From Mycolicibacterium palauense (GTDB taxonomy: Bacteria > Actinomycetota > Actinomycetes > Mycobacteriales > Mycobacteriaceae), in assembly GCF_002592005.1 (NCBI RefSeq), contig NZ_NVQF01000016.1, positions 1-64,000 of the forward strand: a DNA stretch of 64,000 nt. Direction: 5' to 3'. Numbering within the stretch: the first letter of the stretch is position 1; each line of letters opens with the position of its first letter. This document shows, piece by piece, positions 20,464 to 28,817 of the stretch. The position numbers were made by a program, and so were the translations under genes. The notes beneath the pieces are model-generated. The model did no database searches. It saw only the letters and a list, made by a program, of their open reading frames with translations, and had not been told where the DNA came from.

Positions 20464-20904
20464 ATGACTGACATGGGAACAGCGACACGCAAGGTAGGCG
20501 CGGCGGTCGGGGCGTCACTGATGGTGGCCGCCGCGTCGGCGACGGTCGGTCAGGCGACCGCCCATGCCGAGCCGGACGGTCAGCAGGTGACGTACACGAT
20601 CACCACCGCGGGCCCCGCGGAATTCGACCTCTTCTATCTGACGGCCCAGCCGCCCAGCAAGGACGCCTACAACGCCGACCCGTATTCCTACGTGAAGCGG
20701 GAGTCGGTCACCGTGGTTCCCGGCGCCCCGTGGGTGGTCAACACCACGCTGGCCGACCCGCAGTGGGCGATCCTCACGGTGAGCAGCACGACCCACGGCG
20801 GCCAGGCGGCACCCAACCCGCACTGTGAGATCGCGATCGACGGTCAGATCGCCGTGCAGCAGGACGGGCCGTACAACCTGCAGTGCCAGCTGGGGCAGTG
20901 GTGA
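20464..20904 (+). CDS. secreted MmpS-like beta-sandwich protein
   Basis: A 146-residue exported protein. Residues 1-36 form a signal peptide (MTDMGTATRKVGAAVGASLM with cleavage likely after AHA). The mature part follows the pattern of MmpS soluble domains: VTYTITTAGPAEFDLFYL, a central aromatic PW, then CEIAIDGQIAVQQDGP and a final Cys, suggesting one disulfide. It has no MmpL partner nearby and no membrane anchor, so it is better described as MmpS-like than as MmpS. The ATG at 20473 is an alternative start. It is transcribed away from urtA and could be affected by the same GlnR site. Confidence 0.7.
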   Translation: MTDMGTATRKVGAAVGASLMVAAASATVGQATAHAEPDGQQVTYTITTAGPAEFDLFYLTAQPPSKDAYNADPYSYVKRESVTVVPGAPWVVNTTLADPQWAILTVSSTTHGGQAAPNPHCEIAIDGQIAVQQDGPYNLQCQLGQW

Positions 20905-20961
20905 CCGAGCGGCGCGGCCGGTAACGGTTGCGCCTCGCGCCGGCGATGCCGCCCGCGTGTG

Positions 20962-21849
20962 TCACCCCGTGCGCAGGCCACTGACGAACTGCGCCAGTGC
21001 CGCGCCGATCTCGTCGGCGGAGTCCTCCTGGATGAAGTGTGAGCCCGCGACCGTGACCTCGGTCTGATTGGGCCAGGTCCGCACGAAGTCGAGGGCCCGG
21101 CCGTTGAGGATGGCGCCGGGCTCGGCGTTGACGAGCAGCTTGGGCACGTCGCTTCCGGCCAGCCAGCCGCCGTAGTCGGCCACGATCTCGACCACCTCCG
21201 CCGGTTCGCCCGCGATCGGGATGTCGCGCGGCCAGGACAGGGTGGGACGACGGTCCTCACCCGCGTTGCGGAAGGGCCGGCGATAGTGGTCCATCTCGGC
21301 CTCGTCGAGGGTCCGCAGCACCGAACCGGGCAGGATCGCCTCGACGAACAGGTTGTCCTCCAGCACCATCGATTCGCCGGCCGGTGACCGGAAGCCCTCG
21401 AACACCGGCCGCACCGGCTCGGGAAAGTCCGACCATTCGATCGGCATCACGATCGCCTCCATGTAGGCGATGCCCTGGACCCGGTCCGGGTTGTGCCGGG
21501 CCCACTCGAACCCCAGCGCCGAACCCCAGTCGTGCAGGACCAGCACCACCCGGTCCCCGAGGTCGAGGGAGTCCCACAGCGCGAACAGGTAGTCGCGCTG
21601 TTCGGTGTAGTGGTAGCGGTCGGGCCCGGAGTCGTCGAGCTTGTCGGAGGCGCCCATCCCGATCAGGTCGCAGGCCACCAGCCTGCCGTGGCCCTGCAGA
21701 TGTGGCATCACGTTTCGCCACAGGTACGACGATGTCGGGTTGCCGTGCGCGAAGACGATCGCGTCGCCTTCGCCCTCGTCGACATAGGCCATCTGCTTGC
21801 CGGCGACGGTCTTGTACTTGAGCGTGCCGTACGGCGCCGAACCGGTCAT
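20962..21849 (-). CDS. dhaA: haloalkane dehalogenase
   Basis: Alpha/beta-hydrolase that hydrolyses haloalkanes to alcohol plus halide. The 295 residues place the catalytic set as in HLD-II enzymes: nucleophile D107 in [12 protein letters not shown], halide-stabilising N37 (HGNPTSS) and W108, acid E131 (YMEAIVMP) and base H271 (GSHFIQED). All are intact, so activity is expected; the natural substrate is unknown. It overlaps the upstream TetR gene by 4 bp (ATGA), so it is co-transcribed with its likely regulator. Corresponds to Rv2579. Confidence 0.93.
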   Translation of the reverse strand: MTGSAPYGTLKYKTVAGKQMAYVDEGEGDAIVFAHGNPTSSYLWRNVMPHLQGHGRLVACDLIGMGASDKLDDSGPDRYHYTEQRDYLFALWDSLDLGDRVVLVLHDWGSALGFEWARHNPDRVQGIAYMEAIVMPIEWSDFPEPVRPVFEGFRSPAGESMVLEDNLFVEAILPGSVLRTLDEAEMDHYRRPFRNAGEDRRPTLSWPRDIPIAGEPAEVVEIVADYGGWLAGSDVPKLLVNAEPGAILNGRALDFVRTWPNQTEVTVAGSHFIQEDSADEIGAALAQFVSGLRTG

Positions 21850-22475
21850 CGATCCTCCTCGGTGGTGGATGCCTCCGCGAGTGTCGCGGCGGCCTGACGC
21901 GCAACCCGCAGGATGCGCGTGGAGAACTCCTCGTCGGGCACGGCCCGCGCCAGGGCCAGCCCACCGACGCAGACGGCCATCAGGGCGATGGCGTCATCGG
22001 TGTGTGTGTCGGTGTGTGACTCGTCGGTGTGTGTGCCGTCGGGGTCCCCGCAGATCGCGGCCAGCGAGGTCCGCAGCTCGCGCTCGAACCCGGCTCGAAA
22101 CTCCTCGCTGGCGTGGGCTGCCTCCGAACCGAGCGCCGCGAACCCGCAGCCGTTCGCGCGATCGTCGCGGTGCTCGGAGGTCAGGTACCGCTCGGCGAGC
22201 GCGTGCAGCCGAGATCGCCAGGATTCCCCCCGGCGGGGGGTGATCCAGCGGGCGCGCCCGGCGTCCAGGGCGTGGGCGAAGGCCGCGCCGGTGAGCTGGT
22301 CCTTACTGGCGAAATGGGCGTAGAACGCCCCGTGGGTCAATCCGGCCTCGGCCATCACCGGGGCGATGGCCGTGCCGTCGAGGCCCTTCAGGCGCAGCCG
22401 CTGCGCCGCGACGTCGAGGATGCGTTCACGGGAGGCGCGCTTGTTGGCGGCGCGGACGGTCGATCGCCTTCGCAT
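21846..22475 (-). CDS. TetR-family transcriptional regulator (dhaA-linked)
   Basis: TetR regulator with an N-terminal helix-turn-helix ([12 protein letters not shown] ... [16 protein letters not shown]). I use the ATG at 22475 ([12 protein letters not shown]). ATGs at 22484, 22487, 22499 and 22511 are alternatives and none has a clear Shine-Dalgarno. An odd insertion near the start of the last third is rich in His, Thr and Asp ([14 protein letters not shown]), encoded by a GTGTGTG-rich low-complexity tract; it could bind metal or may be neutral slippage. Its gene is translationally coupled to dhaA, so it probably controls dhaA and itself. It is divergent from the radical SAM gene. Confidence 0.85.
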   Translation of the reverse strand: MRRRSTVRAANKRASRERILDVAAQRLRLKGLDGTAIAPVMAEAGLTHGAFYAHFASKDQLTGAAFAHALDAGRARWITPRRGESWRSRLHALAERYLTSEHRDDRANGCGFAALGSEAAHASEEFRAGFERELRTSLAAICGDPDGTHTDESHTDTHTDDAIALMAVCVGGLALARAVPDEEFSTRILRVARQAAATLAEASTTEEDR

Positions 22476-22534
22476 GATGCCCATCATACAAATTTGCATG
22501 ACGAGCGACATACGAATCTCACTTGACCACCCTG

Positions 22535-22548
22535 CGAACGTATGTTCG
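22535..22548 (+). promoter_or_regulatory. LexA/SOS box
   Basis: CGAAC-GTAT-GTTCG is a perfect 5-bp inverted repeat. With flanks it reads GCGAAC-N4-GTTCGA against the mycobacterial SOS box TCGAAC-N4-GTTCGA (11 of 12 positions). It sits 8 bp before the radical SAM start. The H37Rv counterpart Rv2578c is reported as a LexA-regulated gene, which supports the call. Confidence 0.75.
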
Positions 22549-22556
22549 AATCGATC

Positions 22557-23600
22557 ATGCGCTGGGCCGGCCAGAGTCTCGACGTCGACGACGGAGCGCT
22601 ACCCGGGTTGGCCCGCGTCGGATTCGTGCGCAGTGTGCGCACCCCGCAATTCGAGGGCATGACCTTCCACGAAGTGCTGTGCAAGTCGGCGCTGAACAAG
22701 ATCCCGGCGTCGGCCGCGCTGCCGTTCCGCTACACCGTCAACGGATACCGGGGGTGCTCCCACGCCTGCCGCTACTGCTTCGCCCGGCCCACCCACGAGT
22801 ACCTGGACCTGGACTGTGGAACGGACTTCGACACCCAGGTGGTGGTCAAGACGAACGTGGTCGAGGTGCTCCGGCGCGAACTCCGGCGCCCGTCCTGGCA
22901 ACGTGAGACGGTTGCGCTGGGCACCAACACCGACCCCTATCAGCGGGCCGAAGGCCGCTATGCGCTGATGCCCGGCATCATCGAGGCGCTGGCCGGGTCC
23001 GGCACGCCCTTGTCGATTCTCACCAAGGGGACCCTGCTGCGGCGGGACCTGCCGCTGCTGGCCCGGGCGGCCGAGCGGGTGCCGGTGTCCGTCGCGGTGT
23101 CGCTGGCCGTCGCCGATGCCGATCTGCACCGCACGGTGGAGCCGGGCACGCCGAGCCCGGAGGCCCGGCTCGGATTGATCTCGGCGGTCCGCGAGGCCGG
23201 GCTGGGCTGTCACGTGATGGTGGCGCCGGTGCTGCCCTATCTGACCGACTCGCCCGAGCACCTCGACGCCCTGCTGGGTCGCATCGCCGCCGCCGGGGGA
23301 TCGGGCGCGACGGTGTTCGGCCTGCATCTGCGCGGGTCCACCCGGGGGTGGTTCATGTCCTGGCTGGCCCGGACCCATCCGGACCTGGTCGGCAGCTACC
23401 GCCGGTTGTACCGCCGAGGTGCCTACCTGCCCGCCGACTACCGCGACACGTTGCGCCGCAGGGTGGTGCCCCTGCTGGCCGCCCACGGCCTCGCCGGTGG
23501 GCAGCGGACGCCGGCCCTGCCGGTCCCGGCCCATGACCGCGGTCCGCTTCCGGCAGACGCCGAGCCGGGCCCCATGGTGGAGCAGGCGACGTTGTTCTGA
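22557..23600 (+). CDS. Rv2578c-family radical SAM protein, SOS-linked
   Basis: A 347-residue radical SAM protein. The [4Fe-4S] motif CSHACRYC has C67, C71 and C74 (CxxxCxxC spacing), preceded by PFRYTVNGYRG and followed by PTHEYLDLD. It resembles SplB-type repair lyases in the N-terminal half (YCFARPTHEY, TNTDPYQRAEG), but the substrate is unknown. The start MRWAGQSLDV was chosen because H37Rv Rv2578c begins the same way; the ATG at 22542 would add MFESI. Neither start has a clear Shine-Dalgarno, so a leaderless or near-leaderless mRNA is possible. The SOS box overlaps the region just upstream, suggesting induction by DNA damage. Confidence 0.9.
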   Translation: MRWAGQSLDVDDGALPGLARVGFVRSVRTPQFEGMTFHEVLCKSALNKIPASAALPFRYTVNGYRGCSHACRYCFARPTHEYLDLDCGTDFDTQVVVKTNVVEVLRRELRRPSWQRETVALGTNTDPYQRAEGRYALMPGIIEALAGSGTPLSILTKGTLLRRDLPLLARAAERVPVSVAVSLAVADADLHRTVEPGTPSPEARLGLISAVREAGLGCHVMVAPVLPYLTDSPEHLDALLGRIAAAGGSGATVFGLHLRGSTRGWFMSWLARTHPDLVGSYRRLYRRGAYLPADYRDTLRRRVVPLLAAHGLAGGQRTPALPVPAHDRGPLPADAEPGPMVEQATLF

Positions 23601-23633
23601 TCCGGCTCAGGTCCCGCCCGATCAGGCGTGCGC

Positions 23634-24059
23634 TCAGCCTTGAGCGTCCTGGCTGAACTCCATCACGTCCAGGTTCCAGTAGCCGCGCATGTTGGCGATC
23701 AGTCCCTCGTCGTTGACCCGATACGTGAACACGCCTCGTACCGTGCTGCGCAGGCCACCCTCGAATGCGCTGCGCAACACCAGGATATGGGCCACCTCGT
23801 CGGGCGAGCTGGACGGAAAGGTCTCCTCACAGGTGATGCGGAGATTGTTGTGGGCGATATTGGTGTCGTAGAACGCCGCGACGGCCTCCTTACCGCGGAC
23901 GCCGGTGCCGTCGGGATTGGTGACGGCCTTGCCGATGGGATCCTCGATGACGACATCGTCGGCCATCAGGGCCAGCCAGGCCGCGCGGTCGTGGGCCTGC
24001 ACGGCCCGCCACGAACCCTGTGAGGCGGCCAGCGCGGGTGAGACATCGGTGGCGGTCAT
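23634..24059 (-). CDS. SnoaL-like/NTF2-fold ketosteroid-isomerase-type protein
   Basis: A 141-residue NTF2-like protein: WRAVQAHDRAAWLALMADDVVIEDPIG near the N-terminus and VFTYRVNDEGLIANMRGYWNLD near the end are the usual SnoaL/KSI layout. These small proteins are isomerases, hydratases or binding proteins; no specific reaction can be given. GAGGGAG lies 8 bp before the ATG. It follows the two acyl-CoA dehydrogenase genes on the same strand after 139 bp, suggesting a role in the same lipid or steroid-like catabolism. Confidence 0.8.
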   Translation of the reverse strand: MTATDVSPALAASQGSWRAVQAHDRAAWLALMADDVVIEDPIGKAVTNPDGTGVRGKEAVAAFYDTNIAHNNLRITCEETFPSSSPDEVAHILVLRSAFEGGLRSTVRGVFTYRVNDEGLIANMRGYWNLDVMEFSQDAQG

Positions 24060-24086
24060 GGGGTACTCCCTCGCATCGTTGCGGTA

Positions 24087-24190
24087 GGTGTCGCGGTGGG
24101 TGTCGCGGTGGGTAAGAACGAGCCCTACCCTAGCGAGTGCGACCCTGGCGAGTGCGACGGCGCGATCCGGGGGCGCGATCCGAGCTGCCG
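24087..24190 (+). repeat. cluster of short tandem duplications
   Basis: The 139-bp spacer between the SnoaL-like gene and the acyl-CoA dehydrogenase holds three separate imperfect or perfect direct repeats: GGTGTCGCGGTG twice in a row, a 15-bp unit around AGCGAGTGCG/GGCGAGTGCG, and GGCGCGATCCG twice. Nothing else was seen here; a promoter for the SnoaL-like gene may be present but is not obvious. Confidence 0.6.
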
Positions 24191-24198
24191 GGCCCGCT

Positions 24199-25452
24199 TC
24201 AGCGACCGCGTTTCACCTGATTGAACGGCACGCCGCGGTCGGCGGCGTACTCGCGGGGGAAGCCCAGCACCCGCTCGCTGATCACGTTGCGCGCCATCTC
24301 GGTGCTACCGCCGCCCAGCGACGCGGTCTGGCGGGACAGATAGCGTTCGCCCACGCCGATCAGACCGTTGCCCTCGTCGACGACCCCTGCGGTGCCGGCG
24401 ATCGCCAGCGCGGTGTCGACCTCAAGCTCGGTCTGCACGGCGTGAAACAGCCGGATCAGTGTTCCACCCGTCGGCGGCAGCGAACCGTTGTTGACGGCGT
24501 GGAACACGTGCTCGTTGAGTTGGTCGCGGACCGCGCGATGGACCAGCGCCCGCCCGGCCAGTTCCTGCACCCGCGGATCACCGGCCTGCCCGGTCGCCAC
24601 GGCCAGCGCCGCGAAGTCCGCCGGATTCTCCGACTCGTTCTCGGCGCCGGCCCCACTGGCGAACTCCGAGCCGCCGCCGACCGCGCGGCGCTCGTGATAG
24701 AGCTGGCGCGAGGCGACCGCCCAGCCCCCGTTGACCTCGCCGACCACAGCGTCGTCGCCGAGCACGAGGCCGTCGAAGAACTCCTCGCAGAACTCCTCGG
24801 AACCATCCACCTGCTTGATTCGCCGCATGGTGATCCCGGGGCTCTTGATCGGCACCAGGAACATGGTCAGGCCCTCGTGCTTGGGCACCGTCCAGTCGGT
24901 GCGGGCCAGCATCAGACCGTAGTCACCCGCGAACGCGCTGGTACTCCACGTCTTGGCGCCGTTGATCACCCAGGTGTCGCCCTGCCGGTCGGCCCGGGTG
25001 ATCACCCCGGCCAGGTCGGAGCCGCCGTTGGGCTCCGACAGCAGCTGCACCAGGACCTCGTCGCCCCGCAGCGCGGCGCCGATGCGCGCGCGCTTCTGTT
25101 CTTCGCTTCCCATATCCAGGATGGTCGCCGCGCAGATGGTGAGACTGGGGGTATTGAGGATCAGCGGCATCTCGTACTTGGCGGATTCGACGTCGAACGC
25201 CCTCTGGTACTCGAGCGGGAGGCCGAGGCCGCCGTACTCCCGCGGGAAGCAGATGCCGGCGAACCCGCCTTCCCACAACAGTTTCTGGAGTTCACGGGCC
25301 CGCAGCCAGGAGGGCTCGCCGCCACGGTCGGCGAACGGCGGGTTCTCCGGGTCGATGCGCGGCATGTTGTCGGCGAGCCACGCCCGTGCCCTCGCCGCGA
25401 ATTCGGCGACCGATTCCGTGATCTCGGCGGGGGCCGGAGTCGTCTCGGTCAT
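24199..25452 (-). CDS. acyl-CoA dehydrogenase (FadE family), larger subunit type
   Basis: FAD-dependent acyl-CoA dehydrogenase of 417 residues. Landmarks are FPREYGGLGLPLEYQRAF, the FAD-binding segment LLSEPNGGSDLAGV, WSTSAFAGDYG and the C-terminal GGGSTEMARNVISERVLG. It pairs with the next gene upstream: the stop and start share a base (TGATG), a layout typical of mycobacterial FadE heterotetramers that oxidise CoA thioesters of steroid or other bulky side chains. Start MTETTPAPAEITESV at 25452. The substrate is not evident. Confidence 0.9.
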   Translation of the reverse strand: MTETTPAPAEITESVAEFAARARAWLADNMPRIDPENPPFADRGGEPSWLRARELQKLLWEGGFAGICFPREYGGLGLPLEYQRAFDVESAKYEMPLILNTPSLTICAATILDMGSEEQKRARIGAALRGDEVLVQLLSEPNGGSDLAGVITRADRQGDTWVINGAKTWSTSAFAGDYGLMLARTDWTVPKHEGLTMFLVPIKSPGITMRRIKQVDGSEEFCEEFFDGLVLGDDAVVGEVNGGWAVASRQLYHERRAVGGGSEFASGAGAENESENPADFAALAVATGQAGDPRVQELAGRALVHRAVRDQLNEHVFHAVNNGSLPPTGGTLIRLFHAVQTELEVDTALAIAGTAGVVDEGNGLIGVGERYLSRQTASLGGGSTEMARNVISERVLGFPREYAADRGVPFNQVKRGR

Positions 25453-26591
25453 CAGACACCTTCCAATTCGTAGCTGCGGCGGAACACGGCGGCATTGTGT
25501 TCTTCGGGTGTACCGAACATCGAGCGATACAGCGCGATTCGGCGCAGGTAGAGGTGCAGGTCGTGCTCCCAGGTGACGCCGATGCCGCCGTGCAGCTGCA
25601 CGCACTGCTGCAATGCCACCGGTGTGTACTCGCCCACATAGGACTTGGCGATGCTCACGGTCAGGTCGGCATCGGCGGTGCGCTGACCCACCGCGGCGAC
25701 CGCCGCCGTGGTGGTGGCCCGACACGCCTCCAGCCACATCTTCATGTCGGCGAACTTGTGCTTGAGCGCCTGGTAGGACGCCAGGGGCCGGCCGAACGTA
25801 TGTCGATCGTGGGCCCACTGCACCGTCATCGCGAAGACGGTCTCGAAGATCCCGACCGACTCGGCGCATTGCAGCACCTGGGCGATCTGGGTCTGGCGAT
25901 CGATCAGCGCCGGGGTCTGCCCGGGGCTGCCGACGAGAGCGGACGCGTCGACCTCGACACCGTTGAAATGCACCCGTGCGTAGCGCTTGACCATGTCGAT
26001 CGAGCGCTGCGGCTCGACGGTGACGCCGGAGGCGTCGGTGCCGACCAGGAACTGCCCGATCCCGTCGCCGGTATCGGCGGTGACCAGCAGCACCGAGCTC
26101 TCGGCGCCGGCTTCGACGCGGTCCTTGACTCCGTCGATGCGATATCCGGACCCGGTCGGCGTGGCCGTCACGGCGGCCTCCAGCGGTGCCCACCGCCGGT
26201 TCGGTTCGTAGACCGCCCACGATGCGACGACCTCGCCCGACACCAGCGCCTCGATGGTCGGCAGGTGTGTCTTGGCGTTGTCGGCATCGGCGAGCCCGGC
26301 CAGCACGGTGCTGACCGGATGCAGCGGCCCCGGGGCGACGGTGCGGCCGATGAGCCCGGCCACCAGCGCCAGGTCGGCGACCCCGTCTCCGGATACGCTG
26401 CCACCGCCGAGCTCCTCGGGAACCAGCAGGCTCGCCCAGCCCAGCTCTGCCGCCCTGGACCACCACTCGGGTTCGAAAGACGTTCCCTCGGAGTGCAGTT
26501 CGCGAACGCGGCTCAGAGAGGCTTCCTTGCCCAGGAACGACTGGGTCGTGGACGCGAACAGGATCTGCTCGGGGGAGTCGGCGTCGGTCAT
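25452..26591 (-). CDS. acyl-CoA dehydrogenase (FadE family), smaller subunit type
   Basis: Second acyl-CoA dehydrogenase, 379 residues, somewhat degenerate as one partner of heteromeric FadE pairs usually is. Recognisable segments are LGWASLLVPEELGGG, DRHTFGRPLASYQALKHKFADM and QLHGGIGVTWEHDLHLYLRR. It lacks the GGxTE segment seen in the partner, suggesting complementary active-site halves. It lies 91 bp downstream of the amidohydrolase gene, behind a strong hairpin, so it may have its own promoter or be controlled by attenuation. Confidence 0.88.
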   Translation of the reverse strand: MTDADSPEQILFASTTQSFLGKEASLSRVRELHSEGTSFEPEWWSRAAELGWASLLVPEELGGGSVSGDGVADLALVAGLIGRTVAPGPLHPVSTVLAGLADADNAKTHLPTIEALVSGEVVASWAVYEPNRRWAPLEAAVTATPTGSGYRIDGVKDRVEAGAESSVLLVTADTGDGIGQFLVGTDASGVTVEPQRSIDMVKRYARVHFNGVEVDASALVGSPGQTPALIDRQTQIAQVLQCAESVGIFETVFAMTVQWAHDRHTFGRPLASYQALKHKFADMKMWLEACRATTTAAVAAVGQRTADADLTVSIAKSYVGEYTPVALQQCVQLHGGIGVTWEHDLHLYLRRIALYRSMFGTPEEHNAAVFRRSYELEGV

Positions 26592-26621
26592 GAGTTCAGT
26601 AAAGCCTCTTCACGCTAAAGA

Positions 26622-26671
26622 CCCTCCCGCGGGGGGCGTGTCGGTGTTCCGGCAGGCCCCCCGCGCGAGGG
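26622..26671 (-). terminator. strong hairpin between amidohydrolase and acyl-CoA dehydrogenase genes
   Basis: CGCGGGGGGC (26628-26637) pairs perfectly with GCCCCCCGCG (26656-26665) over an 18-base loop; CCCTC and GAGGG outside extend the stem past one mismatch. Read on the minus strand it is followed by TCTTTA, mildly U-rich, so it fits a terminator or attenuator for the amidohydrolase transcript. Confidence 0.6.
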
Positions 26672-26682
26672 TGAGTGGTCGG

Positions 26683-27912
26683 TCAGGCGAGGACGAGCTC
26701 GGGCACGTCGGGCTTGTGGACGGCCTTGTTGGGGACCTTGAACAGATCGACAAGGTTGCCGCCCATGACCTTTCGCTGTTCCTCTTCGTTGAGGCCCTGA
26801 GCCTGCAGGTCGTCGACGAGCTTGACCGGGTCGGCCAGGCCCTCCGGGTGCGGCCAGTCTGAACCGAAGATGATCCGGTCCATGCCGATCAGGTCGCCCA
26901 TTTTCTTGAAATCGTCCTCCCAGAACGGCGCCACGTACACGCCGCGCTTGAACGCCTCGATCGGGTCCTCGGGGAACTCCTGCGGCATCTTCATGAAGAC
27001 GTCTTTGAACTGGTAGAACAGGTAGGGAACCCAGGACGCGCCGTTCTCGATCGACAGGATGCGCAGGTCCGGATTGCGGGTCAGCGCGCCGTGGCAGACC
27101 AGGGCGGCCATGGTGTCCTCGATCGGGCGCTTGCCCATCGCGACCATCCGGAACGCCGTGGGCTTGAACGGCAGGAACTCGTCGGCGGGCTCCCAGTCGT
27201 TGAGGTACTGGGCGTAGCCGCTGTCCGAGGCGTGCATGCAGACCGGGATCCCGGCCTTGACGCAGGCATCCCAGAAGGGGTCGAATTCGGGCAGGCCCAG
27301 CGAGCGGGTGCCGCGGTAGCCGGGCACCGGGGCCGGACGCACCAGCACCGTCTTGGCGCCGCGTTCCAGGCACCACTCGAGCTCTTCCAGGGCGCGGTCG
27401 ACGACGCTGAGGTTGATCACCGGCGTGGAGAAGATGCGGCCCTGGTAGTCGAACTGCCAGGTCTCGTACATCCACTGGTTGAGCGCGTGGATGATGTCGA
27501 GGATCAGATCCGGATCGTCCTTCATGCGCTCCTCGACCAGGCTGGCCAGCGTCGGGAACATGATGGTGTAGTCCAGGCCCAGGCTGTCGAGCACCTCGAG
27601 GCGGGCCTCGGGATTGCGGAACGCGGGGATGGCCTTCATCGGCTTGCCCATCACCTCGCGGTAGCTCTTGCCGCCGCTGCCGTGCTTGAAGTACTCCTCC
27701 TGGGCGCCGGGACGCGCGACCACCTCGAAGGTGGGGTTGGGGATGTAGTCGCTGATGTGGTTGCGCACCACGATCTTGGTGCGTCCGTGCACGTCGATGT
27801 AGTCGATGACGCCCTTGCGGTGCTCCGGCAGGAACTGGGTCAGGGCTTCCTTGGGCTCGTAGAAGTGGTTATCCGCGTCGAACACCGGATAGTCGAGGTG
27901 GCGTGAGGGCAT
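26683..27912 (-). CDS. amidohydrolase-family (amidohydro_2) metal-dependent hydrolase
   Basis: A 409-residue TIM-barrel hydrolase or decarboxylase of the amidohydrolase_2 superfamily. Metal-motif candidates are DADNHFYEP near the N-terminus, CMHASDS in the middle and IIFGSDWPHPEG near the end. AGGAGG lies 7 bp before the ATG at 27912, which fixes the start; the longer frame runs through operator DNA. Relatives are common in mycobacterial lipid and aromatic catabolic clusters. Two palindromic operators sit just upstream, so the neighbouring TetR probably represses it. Confidence 0.88.
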   Translation of the reverse strand: MPSRHLDYPVFDADNHFYEPKEALTQFLPEHRKGVIDYIDVHGRTKIVVRNHISDYIPNPTFEVVARPGAQEEYFKHGSGGKSYREVMGKPMKAIPAFRNPEARLEVLDSLGLDYTIMFPTLASLVEERMKDDPDLILDIIHALNQWMYETWQFDYQGRIFSTPVINLSVVDRALEELEWCLERGAKTVLVRPAPVPGYRGTRSLGLPEFDPFWDACVKAGIPVCMHASDSGYAQYLNDWEPADEFLPFKPTAFRMVAMGKRPIEDTMAALVCHGALTRNPDLRILSIENGASWVPYLFYQFKDVFMKMPQEFPEDPIEAFKRGVYVAPFWEDDFKKMGDLIGMDRIIFGSDWPHPEGLADPVKLVDDLQAQGLNEEEQRKVMGGNLVDLFKVPNKAVHKPDVPELVLA

Positions 27913-27944
27913 GTTGTGCCTCCTGATACGTCGTGTGACATCAC

Positions 27945-27985
27945 GCGGTAACGGCATTACCGCTTCAGTGGTAATGACATTACCA
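27945..27985 (-). promoter_or_regulatory. double TetR-type operator, two GGTAA-N5-TTACC palindromes
   Basis: GCGGTAA-CGGCA-TTACCGC (27945-27963) and TGGTAAT-GAC-ATTACCA (27969-27985) share the core GGTAA-N5-TTACC, with centres 23 bp apart (about two helical turns). A third, smaller palindrome GTGA-CA-TCAC lies at 27935-27944. They are 33-73 bp upstream of the amidohydrolase start and just downstream of a TetR gene, the natural candidate for binding. Confidence 0.7.
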
Positions 27986-28042
27986 CGGCGGGTCGGCGAC
28001 ACGCCAGAGCCGCAGGGCGCTCGTTATACGACCAGTTCAGGG

Positions 28043-28693
28043 CTAGTTTTTGTGGATCCCGCGGACGCAGAAGGCGTACAGGTGGGCGCTGTCGATGGGA
28101 ACCCCGTTGAGCTCGGCGCCGAGCTCCCGTAGTCGCAGGGCGCCCAACACGGTCTGCATGAGGATCGCGGCATCGGTCGCGACGTCGAGGTCGGCGCGGA
28201 ACTCACCCTCGGCGATACCCCGGCGCAGGATGTCGACGACCAGGCCGTGCAGCGGCGCCAGCACCCGGGCGAACTCCTTGGGCCGGGTCTCCAGCAGGTG
28301 GTCGTTGTAGTAGGTCAGGCCGCGGTTGATGCTGTCCTGGGTGGTCGACTCCGCGGGCGCGCCGATCCGGTCGATCAGCCGGCGCAGCGCGGCGCCGCTG
28401 GACAGCCCCGTGGTCTCGGCGCGCCAGCGGTCGGTGGCGTCGACCATGATCTTGGCGACCAGGGCCAGCAGCAGTTCGTCCTTGGTGGCGAAGTGCTGGT
28501 AGAACGCCCGCAGCGAGGTCTTGGACCGCTCCACGACCTCCAGCACGGTGAAATCGGTGCGGCCGGTCTCGCCGAGGATCGCCAGCGCCGAGCGCATGAA
28601 GCTCTGCGCGCGCGCCTCGGATCGCGTCTTGGCGGACTCGGGCGCGGAATCCCCCTGCGGCTGCCGCGAACCGGCTCCGCTGGGCTTGGACAT
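28043..28693 (-). CDS. TetR-family transcriptional regulator
   Basis: A 216-residue TetR regulator. After a disordered N-terminus (1-22, Ser/Gly/Pro-rich) comes the helix-turn-helix: SFMRSALAILGETGRTDFTV and VVERSKTSLRAFYQHFATKDEL. The ligand domain is of the type seen next to acyl-CoA catabolic genes. The gene is followed on the same strand by the double operator and the amidohydrolase gene, and is divergent from the luciferase-like gene, so it is placed to control both sides. The inducer may be a CoA thioester, which is inference only. Confidence 0.88.
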   Translation of the reverse strand: MSKPSGAGSRQPQGDSAPESAKTRSEARAQSFMRSALAILGETGRTDFTVLEVVERSKTSLRAFYQHFATKDELLLALVAKIMVDATDRWRAETTGLSSGAALRRLIDRIGAPAESTTQDSINRGLTYYNDHLLETRPKEFARVLAPLHGLVVDILRRGIAEGEFRADLDVATDAAILMQTVLGALRLRELGAELNGVPIDSAHLYAFCVRGIHKN

Positions 28694-28817
28694 GGCGCAC
28701 CCCTGACACTCGCGCGCGGGTGACCCCCGCGCTTCGGTGCACGAGGGTACCGCTCGATCGCCGTGCTGTGCGAGCGTCTAGCGCAAGGGTTACCCCGAGC
28801 GCTACTGTCTTGGACCC

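Noticed and set aside
27913..28002. N-terminal extension of the amidohydrolase
   Set aside because: It would run through the palindromic operators. The ATG at 27912 has AGGAGG at ideal distance.
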